This document shows, in pieces, positions 44,519 through 54,273 of a stretch of 64,000 nucleotides of DNA. Within the stretch, counting starts at the first letter, position 1. Every line of letters starts with the position of its first letter. The notes beneath the pieces are model-generated. The model searched no databases. It was not told the origin of the DNA and saw only the letters and a list, made by a program, of their open reading frames with translations. The stretch covers positions 1 through 64,000 of the forward strand of contig JAFGMI010000042.1 of assembly GCA_016927595.1 (NCBI GenBank), read 5' to 3'. Both the position numbers and the translations under genes were made by a program. Source of the DNA: Melioribacteraceae bacterium. Lineage in GTDB: Bacteria > Bacteroidota > Ignavibacteria > Ignavibacteriales > Melioribacteraceae.

Positions 44519-45763
44519 ATGGTGAATAAAATAAAATATTTTTTACTGCTAGTTATATTTTGCGCAAGCGCTGAAGTTCGAATCGAGGCTCAGCAGGGAT
44601 CAAGCTTATTTAAAGTAATTTCTTCGGACCTGGTTATTCAGCGCGAACCCGTTTTCAGGGAATTACAGCATATGCTCGAGAATGAAGGGAGTAATGAAAT
44701 CAAGGGAGTGGAATTGTCAGGTCTCTATGAAAAGCTTGATGATCTGAAACTCACCATAACAAAAATCGAATTACCGGTAGAGATGTCATACAATTCATCA
44801 GATAAAAAGATTGTCCTGAACATTGCGGATTTTTTCGAAACGGAACTGGAAATCCCTGATTTAAAATTTAATCTGCGCAATGCACTCCAGGATTTCAAAA
44901 TAAGTCTGGAGACACATCTTATCGAAAATTTTGAAATGGTTAGAATGAAAATTGATAACAAGTACTTGACGGACATACTTTTTTTCCTTGCATTTAATAG
45001 GCTACATGGGAGTGGTAATTCCGAGCTGACTTTCATCCCCTCGTTAAAGTACGATCTTGCACTGGCTGATTTACTGAGCGAAAAATTAACGGAGATGATA
45101 AAAGCCAGATTGAATTTTAACCCGGATAATATTGCTATTTCTACTTATCTTGAAACCGAAACTGATAATTTCAACCGTGTCATGAGAGCGGAATATAACA
45201 GTCTGAAGGATATTGTTATTACGGCTGTTACAGATTTAAAAGAGACCTTAAGAGGAAAGGTGACTGACATAAGTAAAGGACTACGCGGTATTACAGGTTT
45301 CTCCGCAACAAAAGGTTCCGGAGTATTCAACAGCGGACTTATGTATACCTTCAGAATTGCTGAGGACTATCGTTTTACCTTGTACAGCAATATTAATTTT
45401 AACCAGGCTGAAGATTCAGCGCTCTATTCCCTTTTCGGATTTCGATTGGGATACAGTTCGGATTACTGGCAGCTGGATTTCCTCGGTTCATTGTATTTCG
45501 GCAACGAACATATTAACGCCGGGAATTCAATGGAAGTGGGAGCCGCAGTAAATCATCTGTTTAAAAATACAGCAACAATCGGTCTCGCCGGGTTTTATAC
45601 ATATAACGCTAATGAAAAGCTCGGTAAGAAGTATACCGTAGGTATAATGTTCGGCTTTTCGAATACAAGCCCTTCAATAATTATTGGAATCAGCGGTTCT
45701 TCATTCAATAGTGATAAAATTCCATTGATACAGCTTAACTATCCGATCAGCGTTAATTTATAG
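44519..45763 (+). CDS. Exported protein, probable outer membrane, unknown function
   Basis: I do not recognise this 414-aa protein. It has a signal peptide (about 1-23, ending RIEAQ). The first 260 residues are charged and probably helical, the last 160 consist of alternating strands rich in aromatic residues and glycine (SGLMYTFRIAEDYRFTLYSN, LFGFRLGYSSDYWQLDFLG, VGIMFGFSN) and end in a strand, as for a small beta-barrel. It precedes a second unknown exported gene by 7 nt, so the two probably work together. The in-frame GTG at 44513 is an alternative start. Confidence 0.7.
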   Translation: MVNKIKYFLLLVIFCASAEVRIEAQQGSSLFKVISSDLVIQREPVFRELQHMLENEGSNEIKGVELSGLYEKLDDLKLTITKIELPVEMSYNSSDKKIVLNIADFFETELEIPDLKFNLRNALQDFKISLETHLIENFEMVRMKIDNKYLTDILFFLAFNRLHGSGNSELTFIPSLKYDLALADLLSEKLTEMIKARLNFNPDNIAISTYLETETDNFNRVMRAEYNSLKDIVITAVTDLKETLRGKVTDISKGLRGITGFSATKGSGVFNSGLMYTFRIAEDYRFTLYSNINFNQAEDSALYSLFGFRLGYSSDYWQLDFLGSLYFGNEHINAGNSMEVGAAVNHLFKNTATIGLAGFYTYNANEKLGKKYTVGIMFGFSNTSPSIIIGISGSSFNSDKIPLIQLNYPISVNL

Positions 45764-45770
45764 GTGGCAC

Positions 45771-47027
45771 ATGAGGATTTTTATCATATTAGCTCTATGC
45801 GTTACATCATTGGCAGCTCAACAGAATTACAATGCTTTGAATTATTACGCTGTAGATAACAGTGTTGACGGACAGCCGCAAACCGATAATCCGAACCTGA
45901 TTCGTTTCTTCCCGGTTTATTCACTGAAGGACAGTGTTAAGGAAGTTGAAATTACAATCTATTACGGCGATAAAATATTTACTTCTCTGACCGACAAAAT
46001 GAGCGGCGGTAAATACTGGCAGGCGCTTCTCCCGCAATTTAAATTAGGTGAAGCCATTCAGAGAATAGAAGCAAAAATGAAATTCGGTATTGACGAATTG
46101 TATAAACAAGAGTTGATTGCGTTAAGGAGAATGAGAAGTAAGATATGGTTATTCAACAAAGAAATCCGCGATAAACTTAATAGTATTCTTGTATGGGTTG
46201 ACCCTGATTATAAACAATATATAACCGCTTCCATTGTCGAAAAATTTTATTCATCCGATGATTTAAATGCATATAATGCAGCGCAGGATATCTCATTTAT
46301 TAAAAGATTTATTTCGGATACGAATTGGTATATATACAAGGCAGATTCGGTTAAAGAAAAAGCTGAAGTGATGTTAACCTTGTTGGTGGAAGATAAGCAG
46401 GTGAGCGAAACTATCCGGAACTATACCAGCAGATATAAAATTATCAAATCGGAAGACAGTATCAAGGCACATATTTACGAAAATATTATCGGATATTATT
46501 CTGACACTACTTTCTCCGGTCCGGCAATCAGAAAATCGGATTTGTTGATTGATGACTCCATACAATACGCAACAATATTGTACAGGTATTACAAGAATAA
46601 TTTACGTTACAGGAAAGCTTTGGATCCGGCAGAACGGCTGGGTATTTTCCGGCTGCGCTACATTCCATTCCCCATTACCGGCACTCCCGCGAAAAGCAAG
46701 GTTAGTCTGCTTTCACCCGGTTCGATAAATTCGCCCGTCGTTTTTGAGATTGGTCTGAACTTCGGGGATGAGGTTGTTTCAGGTGATGCGACTTTGAAAC
46801 CGACTCTTTCAATCAACCGGCTGGGAGTGGCAATGATTATCACGGAAAAGCTTTTCAAATCCGATGCTCAGATTCTCGGCGTGGCACTGACCTATGACTT
46901 CAACTCATACGCAAGTATAGCTGTCGGCAGGAATTTAGCTCAATCAAAGAGTTATCCTTACTACAGCCTGGGGATAAATAAAAAAGCATTCAGTGAATTG
47001 CTAAACGGTATAGCAAGTATCTTTTAA
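45771..47027 (+). CDS. Exported protein of unknown function
   Basis: A 418-aa exported protein with a signal peptide (residues 1-17, ending SLAAQ). I recognise no family. Residues 30-110 look like a beta domain (VEITIYYGDKIFTS), 120-300 are charged and mostly helical with a tyrosine-rich stretch, and the C-terminal 100 residues turn to strands (VVFEIGLNFGDEV, GVALTYDFNSYASIAVG, YYSLGINKK). It follows the preceding gene by 7 nt with TAGGTGG as ribosome site and converges on the GH13 gene with a 16-nt gap. Confidence 0.7.
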   Translation: MRIFIILALCVTSLAAQQNYNALNYYAVDNSVDGQPQTDNPNLIRFFPVYSLKDSVKEVEITIYYGDKIFTSLTDKMSGGKYWQALLPQFKLGEAIQRIEAKMKFGIDELYKQELIALRRMRSKIWLFNKEIRDKLNSILVWVDPDYKQYITASIVEKFYSSDDLNAYNAAQDISFIKRFISDTNWYIYKADSVKEKAEVMLTLLVEDKQVSETIRNYTSRYKIIKSEDSIKAHIYENIIGYYSDTTFSGPAIRKSDLLIDDSIQYATILYRYYKNNLRYRKALDPAERLGIFRLRYIPFPITGTPAKSKVSLLSPGSINSPVVFEIGLNFGDEVVSGDATLKPTLSINRLGVAMIITEKLFKSDAQILGVALTYDFNSYASIAVGRNLAQSKSYPYYSLGINKKAFSELLNGIASIF

Positions 47028-47043
47028 TAATGATTCAACAGAT

Positions 47044-50000
47044 CTATTTTTCTTTATTTATAAGTATCTGCCTTAATATATCCAAATCGTAACCGCTGCG
47101 TTCTGAATTGTCTTTAAGATAGTCACCTATCATATTTGCTTTTTTAATAAAATCCTCAATGAGTTCAGAGTTTAATTCGTCCAGATTAATATCCCTGTTA
47201 GGTTTTAAATTATACACCTTTTTCCCGAATTCAGCCGCATCGAATTTATATTCGTTTGTATAATTCATAAAATTGAGAAGTGCTATACTCAAGAGCCAGT
47301 CCACCAGTTCCTCGAACCGTTCCTTGCTGTAATACCAGATGCCTTCATAATGATTAACTAAAAGAAACGAATGAACATCTTCATCCATCAGCAGTTGCTC
47401 AATCAGTTCCTGTTTAAATATCGAAATAAAGTTTTGGATATCACTTTCTGATTTTATATTGAAAATATTGACCGGTCCTTTTTCAACGTCAAATAATTTA
47501 TCGGTATAATTAAGCAAAACCTTCAGCAGCGATAATTCCCTTTCTACCCCTATATCTCCCCTTCCGAGTCTTTTAAGAATTTTGTTCACAGGATATATGA
47601 GCAGGAGTTCATCAATAATGCTCATTCTATTTTCGTCTTCATCATAAATTTTATGAAGCTCGGTAATAACCATATATAAGAGCATCACGAGTATATTCTC
47701 GTTATAATTTGATTCCTCGCTTATTACGATGGATTTATTGAGACTCGTATATTCGTGATGTGTCGCAGGGGAAAAATTGAGAATCAACGCAAGATTAATT
47801 TTTTTTATCTGCTTTAACTGACCGGCAAATCCTTCGATGACAACCTCATCTTTGTGGTTCCTGCCTAACACCCTTTTTATTTCATTGTGAAGTAAGTAAT
47901 ACTTTTCAGTCACTTCTTTAATTTCTTCTTCAACATCGGCTTCCTCGTTAATATCAGTTATAAGTCTGTCTACCAGGTCGTTCAGATACGATTGGCGGAA
48001 TATATTCTCAAACAATTCATGCACATGAGACAGTTTCAGTTTCCTCATCGATATATCTATATCTTCAGCACCCTGCCCGTGAAGCTTGTTGTAAAGCTTG
48101 TCGTAGTCACCTTTATCATCGTAAAGTTCTTTAAAGCCGGTAAACACCTTGTGTTTGAAGCCTTCCAGGTTAACATAGTAACCGCCCGTAACCATTTCCG
48201 TACCTTTAAGCAGGTACTCGAGTCCCGAAATCATGTCCCTGCATTTATAAAAATACCCGTCATCGCCCTTAATGCCCAGTGCTTCAATCAGCGTTATTGA
48301 TTTCGCCGATTTTTCGTTTCTGGAATTCGGTACAAGCTTCGGTGTCGAAACATTTATTTTACCGTAAGCTCTGTCGTATTTATTATTATAAATTACAAGA
48401 GCTTTTTCATCCTTAAACGAGTTTGTAAAAGCGAATACATTCTCGTTGATATTGCCGTACTCATCTATACAGTCATAAAACCAGAAGTCGGTTACTTCGG
48501 CAAAGAGATAGCGCTTTTTAGTTAGCGGGAATATTTCACGCTCATGACGTTTAACGAGCCAGTCCTTAGGCAATTCATTATAGTAGGCTCGCTTATATTC
48601 CATTCCGTACTTTTCCGTATATCCCTCGATCTGTCCGTGCGCAAACATAGGCAGACCCGGAAGCGTAACCATCAAAGTCAACACACCGAAGTACTTATCA
48701 TCGGTACCGAACTGTTTTATCGCTGTTTCTTCATCAGGATTACTCATGAAATTTACATAACGTTTGAGTATTTCCGGTTCGAACTCTAGTGTGTTGGTTA
48801 TAAGATCGCGGTACTTTTCGTTCTCTTCCTTCATCATCATGTGCATGAACGCGCTGTTGTAAACGCGGTGCATCCCAAGAGTGCGCACAAAGTAGCCCTC
48901 CATAAGCCAGAACGCTTCAGCAAGTAATAGTGTTTCTGGCATTTCACGGTTAATTCGGTCGACAACCTCGCGCCAGAACTCCTCCGGGAATAACTGATCA
49001 AATTGTTCGCGTGTCATCGCATTATCCGCCCTTGAAGGTATGTCGCCCCCTTTTCCCGGCTGAGGATACCAGAGACGTGAGAAATGTCTTTTAGTTAAAG
49101 TCATTGCCGCGTCGAAACGGATGATGGAAAACTTGCGTGCGACTTCGAATATCTTGCTGATTACGGCTTCCCGCACTTCGTTTTTAAGCATGTCGAGCTG
49201 AGCGGTATCGTTCCAGGGCATGTTTGTGCCATCATTGCCGTGATAAATATATCTTACATCGTTGTATCGTTTATCAACACGCTGGAAAACTACCGCAGCG
49301 TCGTGGTGACTGAAGTATCCGTCCTCAATTCTGATTTCGACATGAGGATCCTGCGATAAATTCTCCCCCGAAAAACTGTAATTTGGAAATGGCGGATGAG
49401 GAAGTTGAATAAAATAATCGGGATGGTTGATCACCCAATTCGAAAATATACCGGTGTGATTCGGCACCATATCGCTTGCAAGCCGGATGCCCCGCTTCTT
49501 AGCACGTCTGTTCAGGTTATCGTATGCCACATCGCCGCCGAGATCGTTAGCCACAGTATAATCATAAAGTGAGTAAGCAGAAGCGACTGCGTCCGTATTG
49601 CCCATTATATGTTTAATCCTTTTAGATGCGCTGCTACGTTCCCAAAGTCCAATTAACCATAGTCCTGTAAAATTCCATTTAGCCAATAAATCGAGCTCCT
49701 CGTCAGGGACCTGGTCGAGATGATTAATTTCTCTTCCGTACTTTTTTGAAAGCTGGTTGAGCCACACATAAGCGTTCTTGGCAATAAGCACTACACGAGG
49801 CATCCAGTGAATATCGGGTGTGAACTGTTCCGGTTCGTCGTAATCCTGCTCCGCTTCCTCGGCATATTTATAAAGCGATTTTCCTATCACGAAATCATCC
49901 GCTCCAGCTATCCTGCCTTTATATACAGGCACAGGAACCGGTGGTCTGCCTCCCCCTGCTCCGAAGCTTTCGAACTTTATATCCTCCTTCATCAGATCCT

Positions 50001-50769
50001 TACTAAGCAGCAATCTGCCGGTAAAATTATCCTTTAATATTATTCCCCATTTCTTCCGTATGAATTCGAGCTGATCCCAGAGGTTATCGGGATTACTGAG
50101 AATGGGTGTGCGCAGGAGTGCGAATATATCCTGGTTGTCCGGTCCGAATGATTTTTGGGTTTTAAAAAATGCGTCGAGTTCTGTAATGGTACTGTCGTAT
50201 AATTTCTTATCGCTGAAATAGTTGTCATCGAACAATTCTTTCAGCCTGTTCCCTGCAGGATTAATATTCGCGAAATGCAGCAGTATAATCTCTTCCAATG
50301 TGATTTCAATGTTCGATTTTTTCCCCTGAATTGAATTAAGGTAATCGAACGCACTTGATTTGCCTTTGTATACTTCAACAGGCGGAAACAGTTCTATAAA
50401 ATCGAAAAGCAGCTTGCGGAGTTTATCTTCACCCAGTTTTGCTTCAACATGTTTAACCGCTGAAGAAAACACACCGGGATTCTCACGCTCCTCATATTCG
50501 CGCAGTACGAAATGATAGATCTCATCGAGCAAAGCCGCACCGTTTACCTCTCCGTATCTGACATGATTTTCAACAGGTCTGACAGCATTAAGCTTGTTAA
50601 CGAATTTACGTACCGCCGTAAAATCCGCGAGTACTACGTTGCCAGTGATTGAAAACAATTCATCATCAACGCCGTATTTTTCCCTCAAAGATTTAGTAAT
50701 GTGGAATTCGTATTTAATTCCGGAACCGCCCCCGGTTTGAGAATCTGCAGATTCTAATCTTATAAACAT
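47044..50769 (-). CDS. Giant GH13 alpha-amylase-family protein
   Basis: A 1241-aa glycoside hydrolase family 13 protein without a signal peptide. The catalytic barrel spans about 340-800: region I SDMVPNHTG (about 433-441), nucleophile Asp553 in IIRFDAAMTL, acid/base Glu618 in LLLAEAFWLM, and a third acid Asp679 in MSNPDEETA, where most family members have NHD. Extra domains of about 320 residues in front and 400 residues behind are unusual; the tail is helical. It may act on glycogen, trehalose or maltosyl units inside the cell. The start at 50769 follows AGGG by about 5 nt; GTG 50775 is weaker. A promoter and a 10-bp dyad lie upstream. Confidence 0.85.
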   Translation of the reverse strand: MFIRLESADSQTGGGSGIKYEFHITKSLREKYGVDDELFSITGNVVLADFTAVRKFVNKLNAVRPVENHVRYGEVNGAALLDEIYHFVLREYEERENPGVFSSAVKHVEAKLGEDKLRKLLFDFIELFPPVEVYKGKSSAFDYLNSIQGKKSNIEITLEEIILLHFANINPAGNRLKELFDDNYFSDKKLYDSTITELDAFFKTQKSFGPDNQDIFALLRTPILSNPDNLWDQLEFIRKKWGIILKDNFTGRLLLSKDLMKEDIKFESFGAGGGRPPVPVPVYKGRIAGADDFVIGKSLYKYAEEAEQDYDEPEQFTPDIHWMPRVVLIAKNAYVWLNQLSKKYGREINHLDQVPDEELDLLAKWNFTGLWLIGLWERSSASKRIKHIMGNTDAVASAYSLYDYTVANDLGGDVAYDNLNRRAKKRGIRLASDMVPNHTGIFSNWVINHPDYFIQLPHPPFPNYSFSGENLSQDPHVEIRIEDGYFSHHDAAVVFQRVDKRYNDVRYIYHGNDGTNMPWNDTAQLDMLKNEVREAVISKIFEVARKFSIIRFDAAMTLTKRHFSRLWYPQPGKGGDIPSRADNAMTREQFDQLFPEEFWREVVDRINREMPETLLLAEAFWLMEGYFVRTLGMHRVYNSAFMHMMMKEENEKYRDLITNTLEFEPEILKRYVNFMSNPDEETAIKQFGTDDKYFGVLTLMVTLPGLPMFAHGQIEGYTEKYGMEYKRAYYNELPKDWLVKRHEREIFPLTKKRYLFAEVTDFWFYDCIDEYGNINENVFAFTNSFKDEKALVIYNNKYDRAYGKINVSTPKLVPNSRNEKSAKSITLIEALGIKGDDGYFYKCRDMISGLEYLLKGTEMVTGGYYVNLEGFKHKVFTGFKELYDDKGDYDKLYNKLHGQGAEDIDISMRKLKLSHVHELFENIFRQSYLNDLVDRLITDINEEADVEEEIKEVTEKYYLLHNEIKRVLGRNHKDEVVIEGFAGQLKQIKKINLALILNFSPATHHEYTSLNKSIVISEESNYNENILVMLLYMVITELHKIYDEDENRMSIIDELLLIYPVNKILKRLGRGDIGVERELSLLKVLLNYTDKLFDVEKGPVNIFNIKSESDIQNFISIFKQELIEQLLMDEDVHSFLLVNHYEGIWYYSKERFEELVDWLLSIALLNFMNYTNEYKFDAAEFGKKVYNLKPNRDINLDELNSELIEDFIKKANMIGDYLKDNSERSGYDLDILRQILINKEK

Positions 50770-50790
50770 CAACACCCTCTGGTAATGTGT

Positions 50791-50800
50791 GCAAATTTGC
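50791..50800. promoter_or_regulatory. Palindromic operator candidate at the GH13 start site
   Basis: GCAAATTTGC is a perfect palindrome, with weaker symmetry out to 50785-50806. It begins about 9 nt downstream of the GH13 -10 box, over the expected transcription start. This placement fits a repressor site, possibly for a sugar regulator. Confidence 0.45.
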
Positions 50801-50808
50801 GCATACTT

Positions 50809-50837
50809 ATTTTATCTAAAATGAGTGATTATTCCAA
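50809..50837 (-). promoter_or_regulatory. Sigma70-type promoter of the GH13 gene
   Basis: On the minus strand TTGGAA (50837-50832) and TAAAAT (50814-50809) are exactly 17 nt apart. The leader to ATG 50769 would be about 32 nt. Confidence 0.5.
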
Positions 50838-50971
50838 ATGAAAGGACATGCTCTTTGAAAAATTCATATCAATAAATTTATTTAAGATTAACCGGTGATT
50901 GGTTATGAAATTCTTTTTGCAGACAGCAATTTAATTCCTTTATCAAACATCCATTTGTGTTCCTAATTAAA

Positions 50972-51000
50972 TTGAATTTAGAACCATATAAAGCTATATT
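50972..51000 (+). promoter_or_regulatory. Sigma70-type promoter of the mutS operon
   Basis: TTGAAT (50972-50977) and TATATT (50995-51000) are exactly 17 nt apart; transcription would start near 51007, about 19 nt before mutS. Confidence 0.55.
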
Positions 51001-51025
51001 TTTAGTTTGAATTTAAGGGCTTTGT

Positions 51026-53635
51026 ATGTCGGAAACACCTTTAATGACCCAGTATTACAAGATCAAGGAAAAACATCCCGATACTATTCTTCTGTTCAGG
51101 GTAGGGGATTTTTTCGAGACTTTTGAAGAGGACGCCAGAACGGCTTCGAAGGTGCTGGGCATTACACTGACCAAGCGCGCCAACGGCAAAGCTCAGAACG
51201 TGGCGCTTGCCGGTTTCCCCCATCACGCTATCGACAGCTATCTGCCTAAACTTGTGCGTGCGGGTTTCCGTGTGGCTGTGTGTGAGCAGGTTGAGAACCC
51301 TAAATTCGCCAAAGGTATTGTAAAGCGGGAGGTTGTTGAAGTGGTTACTCCCGGTGTCGCGATGTCCGACCGGCTGCTCGACCATAAAAAGAACAATTAT
51401 GTGCTCTCGGTTTACCTGCACGACGCTGTTGCGGGAATATCTTTTTCCGATGTATCAACGGGCGAGTTTTTCTGCTACGAAATTCCCGAGAAACAGTTCA
51501 AAGCCCAGCTCGAACACATTTCCCCTGCTGAAGTGCTGGTTTCAAAACGGCAGAAAAATGTTCTCGAACCAGTTATTAATTCACTCGGTAGTAATATCCG
51601 TATTACTAAAATAGACGACTGGATATTCAGCGCCGAATTCGCAAAGGATATTCTGCTCGAACAGCTGCAGACGAAAACATTGAAAGGTTTCGGCATCGAT
51701 AAGCTCGAGGACGGCATTATTGCAGCAGGTGCCGTACTACACTACCTTAAAGAGACACAGAAAGCAAACCTAACACACATTAATAAAATTTCGAACTACA
51801 ATCCTTCCGAATACATGATGCTGGATCTCTCGACAAAAAGAAATCTCGAGATTACTTACACTATTCAGGAAGGAACGCGCGAGGGATCGCTTATATCAAT
51901 TCTCGATAAGACTGAAACCGCAATGGGCGGAAGACTGCTGAAAAAATGGATTTCAGCGCCGCTCCGTAAACTTGAACCGATACAGCAGCGCCAGGAATGC
52001 GTTGAACAGTTTGTAAAGAATACAAACCTGCGTAAAAATATAGTTAAGGAATTAAACGAGATAGGCGACCTTGAAAGACTTATTTCAAAAGTATGCACAG
52101 GACGCGCTAATCCCCGCGAACTTATTAGCATTAAAAATTCTCTTAAAAAAATTCCACTTGTAAAACAACTTTTAGATCAGGCAGAAAGCAGGACTCTGAG
52201 TACTATAAACAGTAGCTTCCATGAGCTAAACGATCTTGTAGAGAAGCTTGAATTTGCTATTACAGATGATCCTCCGCTGAGCATTACTGAGGGCGGAATA
52301 ATCCGTGAAGGTTACAGCCCGGAGCTGGATGAACTGCGCGATCTTTCGAAGAACGCGAAGAACTGGATCGCTGGTCTGCAGAAATCAGAACGTGAAAGAA
52401 CCGGAATCTCATCACTTAAAGTCGGGTTCAACAAAGTTTTCGGTTATTATATTGAAGTAAGCAACGCTCATAAAAACAAAGTGCCCGAGAATTACGTACG
52501 TAAACAGACACTCGTTAATAATGAACGATTCATTACTCCCGAGCTGAAGGAGTACGAAGATAGAATACTGAATGCACAGGAGAATATTTACAACCTCGAG
52601 TATGAGCTGTTCAATCAGGTGCGCTCGATGGTCGCTGCTGAAACGGTAAAAATACAGGAAAATGCACGGCTGATTGCAATGACCGATTGTTTCCAGTCGT
52701 TTGCACAGGCAGCGGTAAATTATAATTACATTAAGCCCGAAATTAATGAATCGGAAAAACTTGAGATAATTCAGGGCAGACACCCCGTAGTTGAACAGAT
52801 ATTACCTCCCGGTGAAAAGTTCACACCTAACGACTGCTTGCTTTCAAATGACGAGGATCAGATAATAATACTGACGGGACCAAATATGGCGGGCAAATCG
52901 GTTTACCTGCGTCAGGTCGGATTGATAGTCTTACTTGCGCAAATAGGATCGTTCGTACCTGCTGAAAAAACCTCAATAGGAATTGTCGACAGAATATTTA
53001 CACGTGTAGGCGCGAGCGACAATATAGCTGCCGGTGAGAGTACTTTTTTAGTAGAGATGCAGGAAGCTGCTAATATTCTGAATAATGCTACTAATAAAAG
53101 TCTCATACTTCTCGATGAGATCGGTAGAGGCACAAGCACGTTCGACGGTATATCTATCGCATGGGCTATTACTGAATTCCTGCACGAGAACCCGGACCTG
53201 TCTGCTAAAACACTATTTGCAACTCATTACCACGAGCTTAACGAAATGTCGACCATTTTTCCACGGATAAAAAATTATAAAGTCGAAGTCAGGGAATACG
53301 GTGACAAGGTAATATTTTTGCATAAGGTAACTCCCGGCGGCGCCGATCACAGTTACGGTATACAGGTAGCGCAGATGGCGGGTCTGCCGCTTTTTGTTAC
53401 GAGTCGTGCTAAAGAGGTTCTGGAGAACCTTGAAGGCAAAGAACTTACTCCGTACGAAATCAAAAAAGCCAAACTTGCTAAGCTGAAGAAAGAGGATGAA
53501 TACCAGATCAACATGTTCGAGTTCAAGGATGACGAACTGCGTAAGGAAATCTCCGATATACAAATAGACAATCTAACTCCGGTTGAAGCACTTAACAGAC
53601 TCAATGAACTAAAGAAAAAACTGAAAGAAAAATAA
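51026..53635 (+). CDS. mutS: DNA mismatch repair protein MutS
   Basis: The mismatch-recognition ATPase, 869 aa. The N-terminal mismatch wedge has the FLFRVGDFFETFEEDA-type motif (about 20-36, with conserved Phe-x-Glu as FFETF). The C-terminal ATPase has Walker A GPNMAGKSVYLRQ (about 619-631), Walker B LLDEIGRGTSTFDG (about 694-707) and FATHYHEL (about 731-738), then a C-terminal tail of about 70 residues for tetramer formation. The ATG follows AAGGG by 6 nt. It heads an operon with DUF1684, DAHP synthase and tyrA at gaps of 15, 14 and 4 nt. Confidence 0.97.
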   Translation: MSETPLMTQYYKIKEKHPDTILLFRVGDFFETFEEDARTASKVLGITLTKRANGKAQNVALAGFPHHAIDSYLPKLVRAGFRVAVCEQVENPKFAKGIVKREVVEVVTPGVAMSDRLLDHKKNNYVLSVYLHDAVAGISFSDVSTGEFFCYEIPEKQFKAQLEHISPAEVLVSKRQKNVLEPVINSLGSNIRITKIDDWIFSAEFAKDILLEQLQTKTLKGFGIDKLEDGIIAAGAVLHYLKETQKANLTHINKISNYNPSEYMMLDLSTKRNLEITYTIQEGTREGSLISILDKTETAMGGRLLKKWISAPLRKLEPIQQRQECVEQFVKNTNLRKNIVKELNEIGDLERLISKVCTGRANPRELISIKNSLKKIPLVKQLLDQAESRTLSTINSSFHELNDLVEKLEFAITDDPPLSITEGGIIREGYSPELDELRDLSKNAKNWIAGLQKSERERTGISSLKVGFNKVFGYYIEVSNAHKNKVPENYVRKQTLVNNERFITPELKEYEDRILNAQENIYNLEYELFNQVRSMVAAETVKIQENARLIAMTDCFQSFAQAAVNYNYIKPEINESEKLEIIQGRHPVVEQILPPGEKFTPNDCLLSNDEDQIIILTGPNMAGKSVYLRQVGLIVLLAQIGSFVPAEKTSIGIVDRIFTRVGASDNIAAGESTFLVEMQEAANILNNATNKSLILLDEIGRGTSTFDGISIAWAITEFLHENPDLSAKTLFATHYHELNEMSTIFPRIKNYKVEVREYGDKVIFLHKVTPGGADHSYGIQVAQMAGLPLFVTSRAKEVLENLEGKELTPYEIKKAKLAKLKKEDEYQINMFEFKDDELRKEISDIQIDNLTPVEALNRLNELKKKLKEK

Positions 53636-53650
53636 TTACCGGAATTCAAT

Positions 53651-54259
53651 ATGAGATCACTGACATTATTAATTCTCACGGTTTTACTAGTTTCGTGTTC
53701 AAATGAATATCCACCAGAAGAACTTAAATACATCAATGAAATAGAAGCATACAGGGCAAAGAAGAATGAATACATGCTGAACAACCCCGACTCTCCTTTC
53801 AACTATAAAGTTAAAGTTGAATTTCATAATCTTAATTACTTCGATGTCGATCCCGCATTCAGATTTCACAGCAAGCTTTATGAATACGAAAAGAAAGATA
53901 CGATTACTATTTTCGGGACGAAGGGAGAATCGAGAGAAACGGTGAGGTACGGCTACATTACTTTCGTATACAACAACAACTCCTACAGCGTAAACGTTTA
54001 TGAAGGTTCAACTAAGTCGGGTGAAAAATACTACAGCATATGGTTTACCGACAGAACAACCAGTGAGGAATCTTACGGAGTAGGACGTTATCTTGATTTT
54101 GAATTAAACTCTGATACGGAGTATATTTACGATATTGATTTTAACCTTGCGTATAATCCTTACTGCGCGTACAGCAAAGATTATTCATGCGCAATTCCAA
54201 CAAAAGAAGATTATTTAGACCTTGCGGTTAAAGCTGGCGAAAAAAAGTTTCATGATTAA
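53651..54259 (+). CDS. DUF1684 lipoprotein
   Basis: A 202-aa lipoprotein of the DUF1684 family, with lipobox LVSC (Cys16). Conserved segments include KKNEYMLNNPDSPF (about 37-50), WFTDRTTSEESYGVGRYLDF (about 131-150) and DFNLAYNPYCAYSKDYSCAIP (about 162-182), with family-typical cysteines, ending in AGEKKF. It folds as a beta-barrel-like domain of unknown function and faces the periplasm. The gap to mutS is 15 nt. Confidence 0.88.
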   Translation: MRSLTLLILTVLLVSCSNEYPPEELKYINEIEAYRAKKNEYMLNNPDSPFNYKVKVEFHNLNYFDVDPAFRFHSKLYEYEKKDTITIFGTKGESRETVRYGYITFVYNNNSYSVNVYEGSTKSGEKYYSIWFTDRTTSEESYGVGRYLDFELNSDTEYIYDIDFNLAYNPYCAYSKDYSCAIPTKEDYLDLAVKAGEKKFHD

Positions 54260-54273
54260 TACAGGGAGTTATT

